DNA of 64,000 nucleotides from positions 1,775,589 through 1,839,588 of the forward strand of contig NZ_JADJNP010000001.1 of assembly GCF_016714275.1 (NCBI RefSeq). The letters are read 5' to 3'. Numbering within the stretch: the stretch's first letter is position 1; each line of letters opens with the position of its first letter. The notes beneath the pieces are model-generated. The model did not search any database. It saw nothing but the letters and a program-made list of their open reading frames with translations, and was not told where the DNA came from. The position numbers were made by a program, and so were the translations under genes. This DNA is from Tessaracoccus sp. (lineage in GTDB: Bacteria > Actinomycetota > Actinomycetes > Propionibacteriales > Propionibacteriaceae). Of this stretch, positions 17,506-26,219 are shown piece by piece.

Positions 17506-18066
17506 TCATTCGAGGTCGGCGTGGCGGGGGAACATGGTGTCGGTCGTCTCGCCCGTCTGCTGCATGAGTTCGAGGATGATCGCGTCGTAGGTGAGGAAGG
17601 ACATCTGTTCGAACGCGGAGCCCATCGGCTGGACGGAGGTCACCTGGGTCATGCTCCGAAGTTTGGGCGAGACGCCAGGCAGGACCACAACGACGTCGGC
17701 GAGCTGACCGATGGTGGACGCCTCGTCCATCGTGATCAGGCCGATCTTGACGTTGCCACGCCGGGCCTTGCGGGCGAGTGCGACCAAACTCTCGGTCTCG
17801 CCCGAGCCCGACCCGACGATGAGGAGGTCGCCGGGACTGCTGTGGGGGTTGGTGACGTCACCAACCAACGAAACCGACTTGCCGAGGTGCATCAGACGGT
17901 TGGCGAAGCCGCGGACGGCGATGCCGGAGCGTCCGGCGCCGGCGAGGAAGATGTGGTTCGCCTGGCAGATCTCCGTGACCAGTGCTTCCAGCGCCTCTTC
18001 CCTTATGACGCGCTGGTTAGTGGTGAGCTCGACCAGGATCTGGGAGAGGTTCCCGGTGACGCTCAT
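17506..18066 (-). CDS. hxlB: 6-phospho-3-hexuloisomerase (PHI)
   Basis: A 186-residue SIS-domain isomerase converting D-arabino-3-hexulose 6-phosphate to fructose 6-phosphate in the ribulose monophosphate pathway. The SIS core GAGRSGIAVRGFANRLMHLG (about 37-56), NPHSSPGDLLIVGSGSGET (about 70-90) and the late ERMSFLTYDA-like segment (here FEQMSFLTYDAIIL) match PHI. The ATG at 18066 has GGGAGGGAA upstream. It overlaps the hxlA stop in an ATGA arrangement, so the two enzymes are made together. They fix formaldehyde or, run in reverse, make ribulose 5-phosphate. Confidence 0.95.
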   Translation of the reverse strand: MSVTGNLSQILVELTTNQRVIREEALEALVTEICQANHIFLAGAGRSGIAVRGFANRLMHLGKSVSLVGDVTNPHSSPGDLLIVGSGSGETESLVALARKARRGNVKIGLITMDEASTIGQLADVVVVLPGVSPKLRSMTQVTSVQPMGSAFEQMSFLTYDAIILELMQQTGETTDTMFPRHADLE

Positions 18067-18731
18067 GTGGAGTTCCCTCCCTGTAGTGGGTGGTGGCCGG
18101 CTTTCCGTCTCGCCAGCAGGGACAGCCTGCGTGCCGCCTCGACCGGGTCCGCCGCCCGCGTGATTCCCGCCCCAATCACGACGATGTCGCATCCTTCGGC
18201 AAGGTACTGGCTGATGCTGTCCTCATTGATGCCGCCGGCCACGGAGATCACCGAGACAGAGCTAGCAGCCTCGACCTGGAGGAACTCGGCGAACGGGGTG
18301 ACCCCTTCCGCTTGCCGATCAACGCCAGTATGGACCGCGATCAGGTCCACACCGAGTTTCTCCAACTCGCGGGTGCGCCGCGCGACGTCAGGCACGCAGA
18401 TCAGGTCCACGAATACCCCCGCCCGTTTGGCCGCCGCTGCTTCGAGACATGCCATGACGGTGAGGTCGTCGGTTACGCCGAGCACCGTGCAGTAGTTGGC
18501 GCCCGCGTCGAAGGCCAGATCGGCCTCGTACGCGCCGGCGTCCATGATCTTGGTGTCCGCCAGGACCACATGGTCGGGCAGTACCTCTCGGATCGCTCGT
18601 ACCGCACGCATCCCCTCTTGGATGATCATCGGCGTGCCGATTTCGACGATGTCGACGTAGTCAGCGATCTGCACACACAGGCTGACCGCCTCCGCCAGCG
18701 CCATGTCATCGATCGCGAGTTGGATCTTCAC
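18063..18731 (-). CDS. hxlA: 3-hexulose-6-phosphate synthase (HPS)
   Basis: A 222-residue orotidine-decarboxylase-fold aldolase joining formaldehyde and ribulose 5-phosphate, Mg2+-dependent. The first strand is KIQLAIDDMALAEAV, and the catalytic block VVLADTKIMDAGAYEADLAF (about 54-73) with its DxK motif is intact. Later AVHTGVDRQA and VAGGINEDSISQYL supply the phosphate site. The start is a GTG at 18731 behind GGTGGGA; no ATG fits the family N-terminus. It heads a two-gene operon with hxlB and is divergent from an acyl-CoA synthetase gene. Confidence 0.95.
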   Translation of the reverse strand: MKIQLAIDDMALAEAVSLCVQIADYVDIVEIGTPMIIQEGMRAVRAIREVLPDHVVLADTKIMDAGAYEADLAFDAGANYCTVLGVTDDLTVMACLEAAAAKRAGVFVDLICVPDVARRTRELEKLGVDLIAVHTGVDRQAEGVTPFAEFLQVEAASSVSVISVAGGINEDSISQYLAEGCDIVVIGAGITRAADPVEAARRLSLLARRKAGHHPLQGGNST

Positions 18732-18854
18732 CGTACGTTTCCCACCTTCAGGCCCGTCCTGTTCCCGGCGCCGACCACCATGATCTCCTATCTGGGGCCT
18801 CTCATCGTCCAGCGGTAGTAGTTTTTCCTCAGCATCCGTGAGTGAGGAAGAACC

Positions 18855-20534
18855 ATGTCGAACGCCACCGAGGCCATCCGTTCCGCCCGCGATCTGCTGC
18901 TCGGGCTGCGCGGCCAGGGCGACGAGGCCCGCGCCGCCTTCGCCTGGCCCGAGATCGCCGGGCCGTTCAACTGGGCCATCGACTGGTTCGACGCCGTCGG
19001 CCGCGACCGCACCGACATCGCGCTCTGGCTCCGCGACGAGCACAGCCAGGACGAGCGCTACACCTACGGCGATATGGTCGAGCGCTCCGACCGGCTCGCC
19101 GCCTGGCTCAAGGCGCACGGCGTCGGCAAGGGCGACGTCGTCATGCTCATGCTCGCCAACCAGGTGGAACTGTGGGACGCGATGCTCGCGGTCATGAAGG
19201 TGGGTGGCGTCATCCTGCCCACGGCGCAGGCGCTGCAACACCACGACCTCGCCGACCGCGTCGCCCGGGCCTCCGCGTCCGCGGTCATCGCCAACGCGAT
19301 CGATGAGGACAAGTTCGACGGCATCAACGGCATCACCCGCATCACGACGGGGCCAGCGCACGACGACTGGCTCGCCATGGCCGACGCCTCCGCCCTCCCC
19401 GCGGAACCCCGCGCCGTCGTCACCGACGCCGACGATCCCGTCCTCTACTACTTCACCTCGGGCACCACGAAGGAGCCGAAGCTCGTCGTCCACACCCAGG
19501 TCAGCTACCCCGTCGGGCACCTCTCCACGATGTACTTCCTGGGCGTGCGCCCCGGCGACGTGCACCTCAACATCTCCTCCCCCGGCTGGGGCAAGCACGC
19601 CTGGTCGAGCTTCTTCTCCCCCTGGCTGGCCGAAGCGACGGTGTTCAGCTACAACTACGAGCGCTTCGACGCCGCCGCGATGCTCAAGGAACTCGACGAC
19701 TCCGCGGTCACCACCTTCTGCGCTCCCCCGACCGTGTGGCGGATGATGATCCAAGCCCATCTGGGCGAGAAGCCGTCGTCGCTGCGCGAGGCCGTCGGCG
19801 CCGGTGAGCCGCTGAACCCCGAGGTCATCTCGTCGGTGGAGCGGGCCTGGGGGCTCACCATCCGCGACGGCTACGGCCAGACCGAGACGACATGCACCGT
19901 CGGCAACGCGCCCGGCGAGGAGGTGCGGCCGGGCTCGATGGGCAAGGTCATGCCCGGCGTGCGGCTCGAGGTCGTCGACCCCGACACCGGCGAGGTGTCG
20001 CAGCACGGCGAGATCACGTTCCCGCTGGACCCGTGGCCGTTCAACCTCACACCCGGCTACCTCGGCGGGGTTCCCGCGACCGCCGATGAGGACGGCCGCT
20101 ACCACTCCGGCGACCTCGTCTCCGTGAGCGACGACGGCTACCTCACCTACGTCGGCCGCACCGACGACGTGTTCAAGGCCTCCGACTACAAGATCTCACC
20201 GTTCGAACTGGAGTCGGTGCTGATCGAGCACCCCGCCGTCGTCGAGGCCGCGATCGTTCCCGCCCCGGACCCCATCCGGCACGCCGTCCCGAAGGCGTAC
20301 GTGAAGCTGGCCGCGGGCTACGAGCCCACCCGGGAGACCGCGCTCTCGATCCTGCTCTACGCCCGTGACAACCTGGCACCGTACCTGCGCGTGCGCCGGA
20401 TCGAGTTCGCGGACCTGCCGAAGACCATCAGCGGCAAGGTCCGCCGTGTTGCGCTCCGTGCCCGCGAGCACGATCCCGCCGCGGAGATCGACGACTTCCA
20501 CTACGAGAGCTTCCCGGAACTCAAGCGCCGCTGA
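18855..20534 (+). CDS. AMP-forming acyl-CoA synthetase (acetyl-CoA synthetase-like)
   Basis: A 559-residue adenylate-forming enzyme that would activate a carboxylic acid with ATP and CoA. The P-loop-like motif YYFTSGTTKEPKLVVHT (about 197-213), the DGYGQTETT adenine motif (about 335), YHSGDLVSVSDDGYLTYVGRTDDVFK (about 415-440) and the catalytic lysine in LPKTISGKVRR near the end are all present. Medium-chain/acetyl types are the closest recalled relatives; the substrate is not evident. It has its own upstream region shared with divergent hxlA. Confidence 0.9.
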   Translation: MSNATEAIRSARDLLLGLRGQGDEARAAFAWPEIAGPFNWAIDWFDAVGRDRTDIALWLRDEHSQDERYTYGDMVERSDRLAAWLKAHGVGKGDVVMLMLANQVELWDAMLAVMKVGGVILPTAQALQHHDLADRVARASASAVIANAIDEDKFDGINGITRITTGPAHDDWLAMADASALPAEPRAVVTDADDPVLYYFTSGTTKEPKLVVHTQVSYPVGHLSTMYFLGVRPGDVHLNISSPGWGKHAWSSFFSPWLAEATVFSYNYERFDAAAMLKELDDSAVTTFCAPPTVWRMMIQAHLGEKPSSLREAVGAGEPLNPEVISSVERAWGLTIRDGYGQTETTCTVGNAPGEEVRPGSMGKVMPGVRLEVVDPDTGEVSQHGEITFPLDPWPFNLTPGYLGGVPATADEDGRYHSGDLVSVSDDGYLTYVGRTDDVFKASDYKISPFELESVLIEHPAVVEAAIVPAPDPIRHAVPKAYVKLAAGYEPTRETALSILLYARDNLAPYLRVRRIEFADLPKTISGKVRRVALRAREHDPAAEIDDFHYESFPELKRR

Positions 20535-20543
20535 GGCACACCA

Positions 20544-21335
20544 CTAGGCCGGCGAACCCGACTGGAAGACCTTGAGGTTTCCTACTTCGGAGGAGACGAT
20601 GCACTTGGCGACGTACGCGGCATGCGCGCCCACCAAGGCGGTCTGCGTCAGGATCAGCACGGGCGCCGCGGGACCGAGTCCCAGGAGCTTGCCTCTCGAC
20701 GTCCCGACGACATTCGCCGTCACCTCACAGACCCCGGAGCTGAAGATCGGACCGCAGCGTTCGATCAGCGCGGCGAGGATCGTGCCCGGATCGGCGTGCG
20801 CTGGCTCCAGGTTCGACGCCACCAGGCGGCTCGCATCGCTCAGATACCTGCCGGCGGGTAGGTGCTCCTGGACGATGGCGACGGGACGTCCATCGGACTC
20901 GACGACGCTCTCGCAGAACCACGTGTTGGCCGCCTCGTCGATTCCCAGGTGGCCGGCGGTGTAGGGCGTGGCGGCCTGAAGGACGAGTTCGCCGGAGCGT
21001 ACCGTCACGGGCATCCGCCGCGTGGCGAGAACCTCCTCGAACGGGCGCAACTCCTCCAGCCCCGTTTCAGGGAGTTGGTCGGCGACGAAGCGTCCGACGC
21101 CCCGCCTGGTTACCACCAGACCGTCCTCCTCGAGCAGCATCAGCGCCTCGCGGACGACCGTCCGGGAGGCCCCCACCGCGACACCCAACTCGGTCTCGCG
21201 CGGCAGCATCGAGCCGAGCGGAAACACCCCTGACCGGATTCCCTCGGCGATGCGGGCATACAGCGCAACCCGGAGCGGCTGCCCGGTCCGCACCAGCAGC
21301 GGCGGGGCAAGGAACTCATCGACAAGCGTTGTCAT
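20544..21335 (-). CDS. GntR-family regulator with UTRA ligand domain
   Basis: A 263-residue HutC-subfamily GntR regulator. The winged helix (about 20-88) contains IAEGIRSGVFPLGSMLPRE and GVAVGASRTVVREALMLLEE. The UTRA domain (about 110-255) would bind a small effector. It is divergent from the nucleoside hydrolase-MFS pair and a GTAT-N6-ATAC palindrome lies over the promoter between them. It probably represses nucleoside catabolism and itself, with a nucleoside or ribose-derived effector; the role is inferred from position. Confidence 0.9.
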   Translation of the reverse strand: MTTLVDEFLAPPLLVRTGQPLRVALYARIAEGIRSGVFPLGSMLPRETELGVAVGASRTVVREALMLLEEDGLVVTRRGVGRFVADQLPETGLEELRPFEEVLATRRMPVTVRSGELVLQAATPYTAGHLGIDEAANTWFCESVVESDGRPVAIVQEHLPAGRYLSDASRLVASNLEPAHADPGTILAALIERCGPIFSSGVCEVTANVVGTSRGKLLGLGPAAPVLILTQTALVGAHAAYVAKCIVSSEVGNLKVFQSGSPA

Positions 21336-21367
21336 GAAGGTAATTCAACCACGAGTCTCACACCCCC

Positions 21368-21402
21368 TTGTCAAAGTCTAACCAAGAGGTATAACATCAT
21401 AC
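21368..21402 (+). promoter_or_regulatory. Promoter with overlapping GntR-type operator for the nucleoside genes
   Basis: TTGTCA (21368-21373) and TATAAC (21390-21395), 16 bases apart, face the nucleoside hydrolase gene. GTAT (21389-21392) and ATAC (21399-21402) form an inverted repeat with a six-base spacer that covers the -10 box, where a repressor would block transcription. Confidence 0.55.
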
Positions 21403-21532
21403 TTACTCAGATGCAGGAGCATATGGGTGGACGCATCGAAGCGACTCCATGCCTCGGGCACCCAAGCCGCACACCGCATCTCCGCTCCCTCGTCCCCGGG
21501 GAGCGCTCACCGATTTCAACGAGGAGATCCAC

Positions 21533-22498
21533 ATGGACTCACCTATCCGCCGCCCGATCTACCTGGATTGCGATCCCGGAGTCGACGACTCTCTTGCCCT
21601 CGGCTACCTGGTGGCCAGCCCGCTCGTCCGGCTCGTCGGCGTCGGGACCGTCTTCGGAAACTGCCCAGCCGACATCGGGGCCAGGAACGCCTGCGACTGG
21701 CTGTCGGTCATGGGCGCTCCCGACGTCCCGGTCGCCGTCGGCGCGAAGGGGCCCAGCCATGGCGAGTACCGCGGCGGCCCCAAGCACATCCACGGCGAGC
21801 ACGGCACGGGCGCGGTCCGGCTTCCGGAGTCGGACACGACGCCGATCGCCGGCAGCGCGGCCGAGCTCCTCGTGGATCTCGCGAGGACGCACGCCGGGGA
21901 ACTCGAGATCATCACCGTCGGCCCGCTCACCAACATCGCGGAAGCGCTCGTGATCGAGCCGGAACTGCCGCACCTGATCAAGCACCTGACGCTCATGGGC
22001 GGTGCTGCGCTCCACCCGGGCAATATCTCCCCCGTCACCGAGGCCAACATCGGAAAGGATCCCGAGTCGGCCCGCATCGTGTACGCCCAGCCTTGGCCGA
22101 TGACCATGGCGGGACTCGACGTCACCATGGCCAACACCTTCGAGGAGGAGCACCGCCAGGCGCTCCTCGCCTCCGGCAGCACGACATGCCGGCTACTCGC
22201 AGAGGTCCTCGACTTCTACTTCGACTTCCATCTCGACGTCTACGGCCGACGCTGCTCAGCCCTACACGACCCTCTCGCCGCCATCATCGCGGCCGGTGGC
22301 ATCGGCCCGAAGCTCGCCCCGGTAGTCAACGTCGATGTCGATGACACGCGCGGACCCGGTCGCGGCCAGACCCTCTGCGCCCTCAGCGGCCTGTACCGAG
22401 ACTTCCCGGCGCAGGACGGCGCCCACTGCCGGGTTGTCCTGGAGATCGGCTCCCCCGTCGCACCGCACCTCGTCGAGGTGTTGAGCAGGCTTCCGTAG
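21533..22498 (+). CDS. Inosine-uridine-type nucleoside hydrolase
   Basis: A 321-residue N-ribohydrolase that cleaves nucleosides to base and ribose. The Ca2+-binding signature DCDPGVDDSLAL (about 12-23), the ITVGPLTNIAEAL block (about 124-136), LMGGAALHPGN and the catalytic histidine region SALHDPLAAI (about 241-250) are all in place. The ATG is preceded by GAGGAG; longer readings add unrelated sequence. It stands 66 bases before an MFS transporter and behind a GntR-controlled promoter. Together with ribokinase this makes a nucleoside uptake-to-ribose-5-phosphate route. Confidence 0.93.
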   Translation: MDSPIRRPIYLDCDPGVDDSLALGYLVASPLVRLVGVGTVFGNCPADIGARNACDWLSVMGAPDVPVAVGAKGPSHGEYRGGPKHIHGEHGTGAVRLPESDTTPIAGSAAELLVDLARTHAGELEIITVGPLTNIAEALVIEPELPHLIKHLTLMGGAALHPGNISPVTEANIGKDPESARIVYAQPWPMTMAGLDVTMANTFEEEHRQALLASGSTTCRLLAEVLDFYFDFHLDVYGRRCSALHDPLAAIIAAGGIGPKLAPVVNVDVDDTRGPGRGQTLCALSGLYRDFPAQDGAHCRVVLEIGSPVAPHLVEVLSRLP

Positions 22499-22564
22499 CT
22501 CGCCCCACCGCTTCCGCAGCCCGCTACATCCCCCACCCACACACTCACAGAAGGACTCATCACC

Positions 22565-23983
22565 ATGTCCGATCCCACGCTCACCGACGCGCACCCGATC
22601 AGCTCGAGCAAGACCACCTTGCTCGTCGGCCTCGTCCTCTCCGTCGTCGCATTCCAGCTGAATGCCACCATGCTCAACCCCGCCGTCGAGCACATGCAGG
22701 ACGAACTCAGCGCGACGACGGCGCAGATCGCCTTCACGACCGCGATGTTCTTCCTCTCGAAGGCCGTTTTCCAGGTGTTCATGCCCCGGCTCTCCGACAT
22801 GGTGGGTCGCCGGCGAATCCTGCTCATCTCCCTGGGGATCCTCACCATCGGCACCGTCATCGCCATGGTGGCGCCCACCGTCGGATGGCTCTATCTCGGT
22901 CGCGCCATCCAGGGCGCGTGCGGGCCGGTCTTCACGATCGCGCTGCTGACTCTGCGCGAGGCGACGACCACCGAGAAGGAGTACGGGACGAAGCTCGGGG
23001 TGATCATCGCCATCAACGGCGGTATCGCCGGCGTCGATGTCGTGCTCGGCGGCTGGATGGCCGACCATTGGGGCTTCCGTTCCATCCTCGCCTTCACCCT
23101 CGTGGCCACGATCCTCGCGTTCGTCGCCGCCTTCCGCTGGATCCCCGAGTCCGCCCCGTCGCGCGGCGAGCGCATGGACTGGCCCGGCGTCGCTCTCATC
23201 ACCGTCGTGGTCGTCGGCCTCACGTGGGCGGTGGGCGGCGACCCGTTCGGTCACCGCTTCCCCAGCGTGTGGAGCATCGGCTACATCCTCGTCGCGGCGC
23301 TGTGCGGCGTGGCGTTCATCGCTCACCAGCGTCGCACGGCGAACCCGCTGATTTCCTCCGATCAGCTCGGCAACCGCGCGATCTGGGCGATGCCGCTGAC
23401 GACCATCTTGACGCTGACCGGCATCATGGCCGTCGTCAACCTCCTCGTCCCCTCCTTCACACAGAACCCCACCGCGGGTTGGGGCATGTCGGCCACCACG
23501 ACCTCGCTGCTGTTCATGGCCCCTTACGCCCTTGTCGGCTGGCTGATCGGCCCCTTCGCCGGGCGCCTCGCGCCCCGGTACGGATACAAGCGGATGCTCC
23601 AGGCAGGGCTTCTCTCCTCCCTGGCGGTGCTCGTCGCCCTCGTCCTGTTCGGCATGGGCAACGCCGTAGCCTTCGGCGTCCTCGTCTTCCTGCTCGGCAT
23701 CACTTATGCGGGCGTGACCAACGTCATGCTCAATGGCCTGGGCATCCTGCTCTCGCCCGCGAAGGCCACCGGCCTGTTGCCGGGTCTGAACGGAGCCTCA
23801 TTCGGTATCGGCGCGGGGCTGAGCTTCACGATCCTCGGTCAGGCGATCACCTCGGGATCCGCCGTCGGTTCCACGTCCACAGCGGGCTACGTCAGCGCCC
23901 TCTGGATCGCGATCGGCATCGTCGCCGCAGCCTGGGCGGTCACGCTGCTGCTCCCCAAGCCTCAGGTCGCCAAGGAGGACTGA
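22565..23983 (+). CDS. MFS transporter, probably nucleoside uptake
   Basis: A 472-residue major facilitator protein with about 14 hydrophobic spans (DHA2-like count). The family loop motif between spans 2 and 3 appears as PRLSDMVGRRRILL (about 75-88). A second domain begins near residue 250. DHA2 members usually export drugs, but the position after the nucleoside hydrolase and under the same regulator suggests import of nucleosides or a related substrate. Length and topology look complete. Confidence 0.85.
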   Translation: MSDPTLTDAHPISSSKTTLLVGLVLSVVAFQLNATMLNPAVEHMQDELSATTAQIAFTTAMFFLSKAVFQVFMPRLSDMVGRRRILLISLGILTIGTVIAMVAPTVGWLYLGRAIQGACGPVFTIALLTLREATTTEKEYGTKLGVIIAINGGIAGVDVVLGGWMADHWGFRSILAFTLVATILAFVAAFRWIPESAPSRGERMDWPGVALITVVVVGLTWAVGGDPFGHRFPSVWSIGYILVAALCGVAFIAHQRRTANPLISSDQLGNRAIWAMPLTTILTLTGIMAVVNLLVPSFTQNPTAGWGMSATTTSLLFMAPYALVGWLIGPFAGRLAPRYGYKRMLQAGLLSSLAVLVALVLFGMGNAVAFGVLVFLLGITYAGVTNVMLNGLGILLSPAKATGLLPGLNGASFGIGAGLSFTILGQAITSGSAVGSTSTAGYVSALWIAIGIVAAAWAVTLLLPKPQVAKED

Positions 23984-23997
23984 CCTGACGCACAGCT

Positions 23998-24029
23998 GAG
24001 GCCCGCATACGCTCCTGCATGCGGGCCTC
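23998..24029. terminator. Bidirectional terminator between MFS and ribokinase genes
   Basis: GAGGCCCGCAT and ATGCGGGCCTC form a perfect 11-bp stem with a ten-base loop, between convergent genes. Confidence 0.75.
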
Positions 24030-24038
24030 GGCTATGCG

Positions 24039-24935
24039 TCAGGCGGGCAGTTCCGCGCCGGGCGCCGGGTACGAGGACTGGGCGCCTTCAAACTGCACGG
24101 TGTACGCCGCGAACCGGCTGGCGTAGGCGGCGGCGTCGAGCAGGGAGTCTCCCGCGGCGAGGCGGGCCGAGAGGGCACCGCAGAACGCGTCACCGGCACC
24201 GACGGTGTCGACGGCCTTGACCTTTGGCGACCGCACCGCGGTCACGGCGTCGCCCTCGGCGACCAGCGACCCCGCCGAGCCGACCGTCATGACCACCGTC
24301 CCGACGCCCGCGGCGCGCAGCCCCGCGACGATCTCGCTTGGCTCCGTCAGTTCGGGGCCGCCCAACTGGGTCAGGGCCTCCGCGCCCTCATGCTCGTTCA
24401 CGACCAACGGGTCCGCGGCCAGCAGCATGGCCGGGTCGACCTGGATCACCGGCGCCAGGTTCACCACCAGCCGACCCTTCACGAGCCGGGAAGCAGCCAG
24501 GTTGCTCTCCGCGGAGATCTCACCCTGCAGCACCACGACGTCGGCCGCCTCGATCTGCTTCCGCCAGCCCTCGACCATCTCCGGCGTGACCAGCGCATTC
24601 GCGCCCGGGACCACGACGACGGTGTTCTCGGCCTGCGCGTCGACGCTCACTACGGCAAGGCCACTGGGTCCTGGCACACGGGCGACGTGGGTCAGGTCGA
24701 CACCTGCCTCCTCCAGCCGCGACGTCGCCACGGAACTCGCGGCATCGTCACCGATCGCGCCCAGCATGGTGGTTGGCACGCCGGCCAATGCGGCGGCACA
24801 GGCCTGATTCGCTCCCTTGCCCCCCGGGGAGAAGGTCCCCCCGCCGGCGAGCAGCGTCTCGCCTGGCAGGATGTGCCGCTCAAGCAGCAAATGCAGGTCG
24901 ACATTCAGCGACCCGACGACGACAACTCGCGACAT
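24039..24935 (-). CDS. rbsK: Ribokinase
   Basis: A 298-residue PfkB-family kinase phosphorylating ribose to ribose 5-phosphate. The N-terminal signature GGTFSPGGKGANQACAAA (about 34-51) and the C-terminal DTVGAGDAFCGALSARL (about 237-253, catalytic Asp in GAGD) are intact. The anion-hole region VVNEHE is near residue 160. The ATG at 24935 lies behind AGAAGGGA. It is convergent with the nucleoside hydrolase-MFS pair, whose product it would use. A GroES-like gene follows upstream on the same strand. Confidence 0.93.
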   Translation of the reverse strand: MSRVVVVGSLNVDLHLLLERHILPGETLLAGGGTFSPGGKGANQACAAALAGVPTTMLGAIGDDAASSVATSRLEEAGVDLTHVARVPGPSGLAVVSVDAQAENTVVVVPGANALVTPEMVEGWRKQIEAADVVVLQGEISAESNLAASRLVKGRLVVNLAPVIQVDPAMLLAADPLVVNEHEGAEALTQLGGPELTEPSEIVAGLRAAGVGTVVMTVGSAGSLVAEGDAVTAVRSPKVKAVDTVGAGDAFCGALSARLAAGDSLLDAAAYASRFAAYTVQFEGAQSSYPAPGAELPA

Positions 24936-24948
24936 CGCGAAGTCCCTT

Positions 24949-25272
24949 CTATAGATAAAGCCCCGTGCCGCCGTCGACGATGACGCCGGAGGCCACGGCA
25001 TGGATGTCGCGCTCCCGCAGGAGCACGTAGGTCTTCGACTGGAGCTCGACCTCCGCGCGCTCCTCCGGGTCGAACAGCACCCGGTCGTCCGCCTCGACCG
25101 AGCGCACGTTCGGGCCTATCGCAACGACCTTCGCCCAGGAGAGGCGCCGTCCCATCTGCACGGTCGCGGGGATCAGGATCCCCCCGCCGCTGCGTCGCTC
25201 GGAGGCCCCAGAGTCCGGGTCAACGAGTACGCGATCGTGCAGCATGCGGATAGCCAGCGGCTGCTCGCTCAT
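24949..25272 (-). CDS. GroES-like (Cpn10 fold) small protein
   Basis: A 107-residue protein with the Cpn10 opening LHDRVLVDPDSGASERRSGG and GILIPATVQ, where a mobile loop would lie, followed by AKVVAIGPNVRSVEADDRVLF. It lacks the usual closing strand sequence and no groEL is adjacent. It is therefore a paralogue of the chaperonin lid rather than the housekeeping groES. It overlaps the DUF3618-type gene by four bases and sits 14 bases before ribokinase. Confidence 0.75.
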   Translation of the reverse strand: MSEQPLAIRMLHDRVLVDPDSGASERRSGGGILIPATVQMGRRLSWAKVVAIGPNVRSVEADDRVLFDPEERAEVELQSKTYVLLRERDIHAVASGVIVDGGTGLYL

Positions 25273-25601
25273 GCGCGACTGGCCTCAAGGGCCTTGCGGG
25301 CCGCGGTGTTCAGCTGGCGCTGGTTGGCGGCGCGCGAGAGCACGACGGCGAACACGACTGCGCCCAGCACCGCCCCGCCGATCAGCAGAATCTTGTCGCG
25401 GCGCCATCCGCCCTTCTCGTCGCGGAACTGCGACGTGGCGCTGTCGAACTCGGCGCGCGCGAACTGCTTGACCTGAGAGACAGACTCGCGGGCGATGTTC
25501 TGCGGCTTCAGCGCCTCCACGGCCTCGTTGGTCGCGTCGACGAGCTTCGCCCGGTTAGCGGCGAGATCTGCGCGGATTTGCTCCACGGTTCGGTTGCCCA
25601 T
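25269..25601 (-). CDS. DUF3618-type membrane-anchored protein
   Basis: A 110-residue protein. The N-terminal RTVEQIRADLAANRAKLVDA matches the DUF3618 family of actinobacterial proteins. An amphipathic segment is followed by one hydrophobic span (about 72-90, KILLIGGAVLGAVVFAVVL) and a basic tail. The ATG at 25601 follows GAGGACCACCGAC. It overlaps the GroES-like gene by four bases. Family function unknown. Confidence 0.8.
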   Translation of the reverse strand: MGNRTVEQIRADLAANRAKLVDATNEAVEALKPQNIARESVSQVKQFARAEFDSATSQFRDEKGGWRRDKILLIGGAVLGAVVFAVVLSRAANQRQLNTAARKALEASRA

Positions 25602-25739
25602 GTCGGTGGTCCTCCTCGAAGTCACCTCACAGCTTAGTGGGCCGTCGCGCGCAGATGCGCGGGTATAGGAGGCCATGCGGCGATTGGCTTCGTATGTCGT
25701 CGGCCGATGCGAACTACCCGCGCGGATACACTGTGCCGC

Positions 25740-26219
25740 ATGACTGCACGACTGACGGCCGGTTCGACGGCGCCCGCGTTCACGCTGCCCAACCAGGATG
25801 GGACGGACGTCTCGCTTTCCGACTACGCCGGCCGCACCGTCATCCTCTACTTCTATCCCGCCGCCATGACGCCCGGCTGCACCACGCAGGCCGTCGACTT
25901 CTCCGAGGCCATGCCCGCTTTCACGGACGCCGGCTACATCGTCCTCGGTTGCTCGCCAGACCCCGTCGAGAAGCTCGCGAAGTTCGCTGAGCGCTCCAAC
26001 CTGGGCTTCACCCTGCTGGCGGACCCCGACAAGGGCGTCCTCAACCTCTATGGCGCCTACGGCCTCCGCAAGCTGTACGGCAAGGAGATCGAGGGCGTGC
26101 TGCGCTCCACCTTCGTGATCGACGTCGACGCCAACGGCGTGGGCCAGGTCCGCGTCGCGCAGTACAACGTCAAGGCCACGGGTCACGTCGCGAAGCTGCG
26201 CCGCGAGCTCGGTGTCTGA
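25740..26219 (+). CDS. bcp: Thioredoxin-dependent thiol peroxidase (Bcp/PrxQ)
   Basis: A 159-residue peroxiredoxin reducing hydroperoxides with thioredoxin. The peroxidatic cysteine lies in MTPGCTTQAVDF (about Cys47, with Thr44). A second cysteine (VLGCSPDP, about 75) is present. The C-terminal strand VRVAQYNVKATGHV is typical. TACACT lies seven bases before the ATG with no ribosome-binding site, so the mRNA is probably leaderless. It overlaps the YigZ-family gene by eight bases. Confidence 0.93.
   Translation: MTARLTAGSTAPAFTLPNQDGTDVSLSDYAGRTVILYFYPAAMTPGCTTQAVDFSEAMPAFTDAGYIVLGCSPDPVEKLAKFAERSNLGFTLLADPDKGVLNLYGAYGLRKLYGKEIEGVLRSTFVIDVDANGVGQVRVAQYNVKATGHVAKLRRELGV

Noticed and set aside
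18732..20105. Long minus-strand extension of hxlA
   Set aside because: Antisense to the acyl-CoA synthetase; HPS homology begins exactly at the GTG at 18731.
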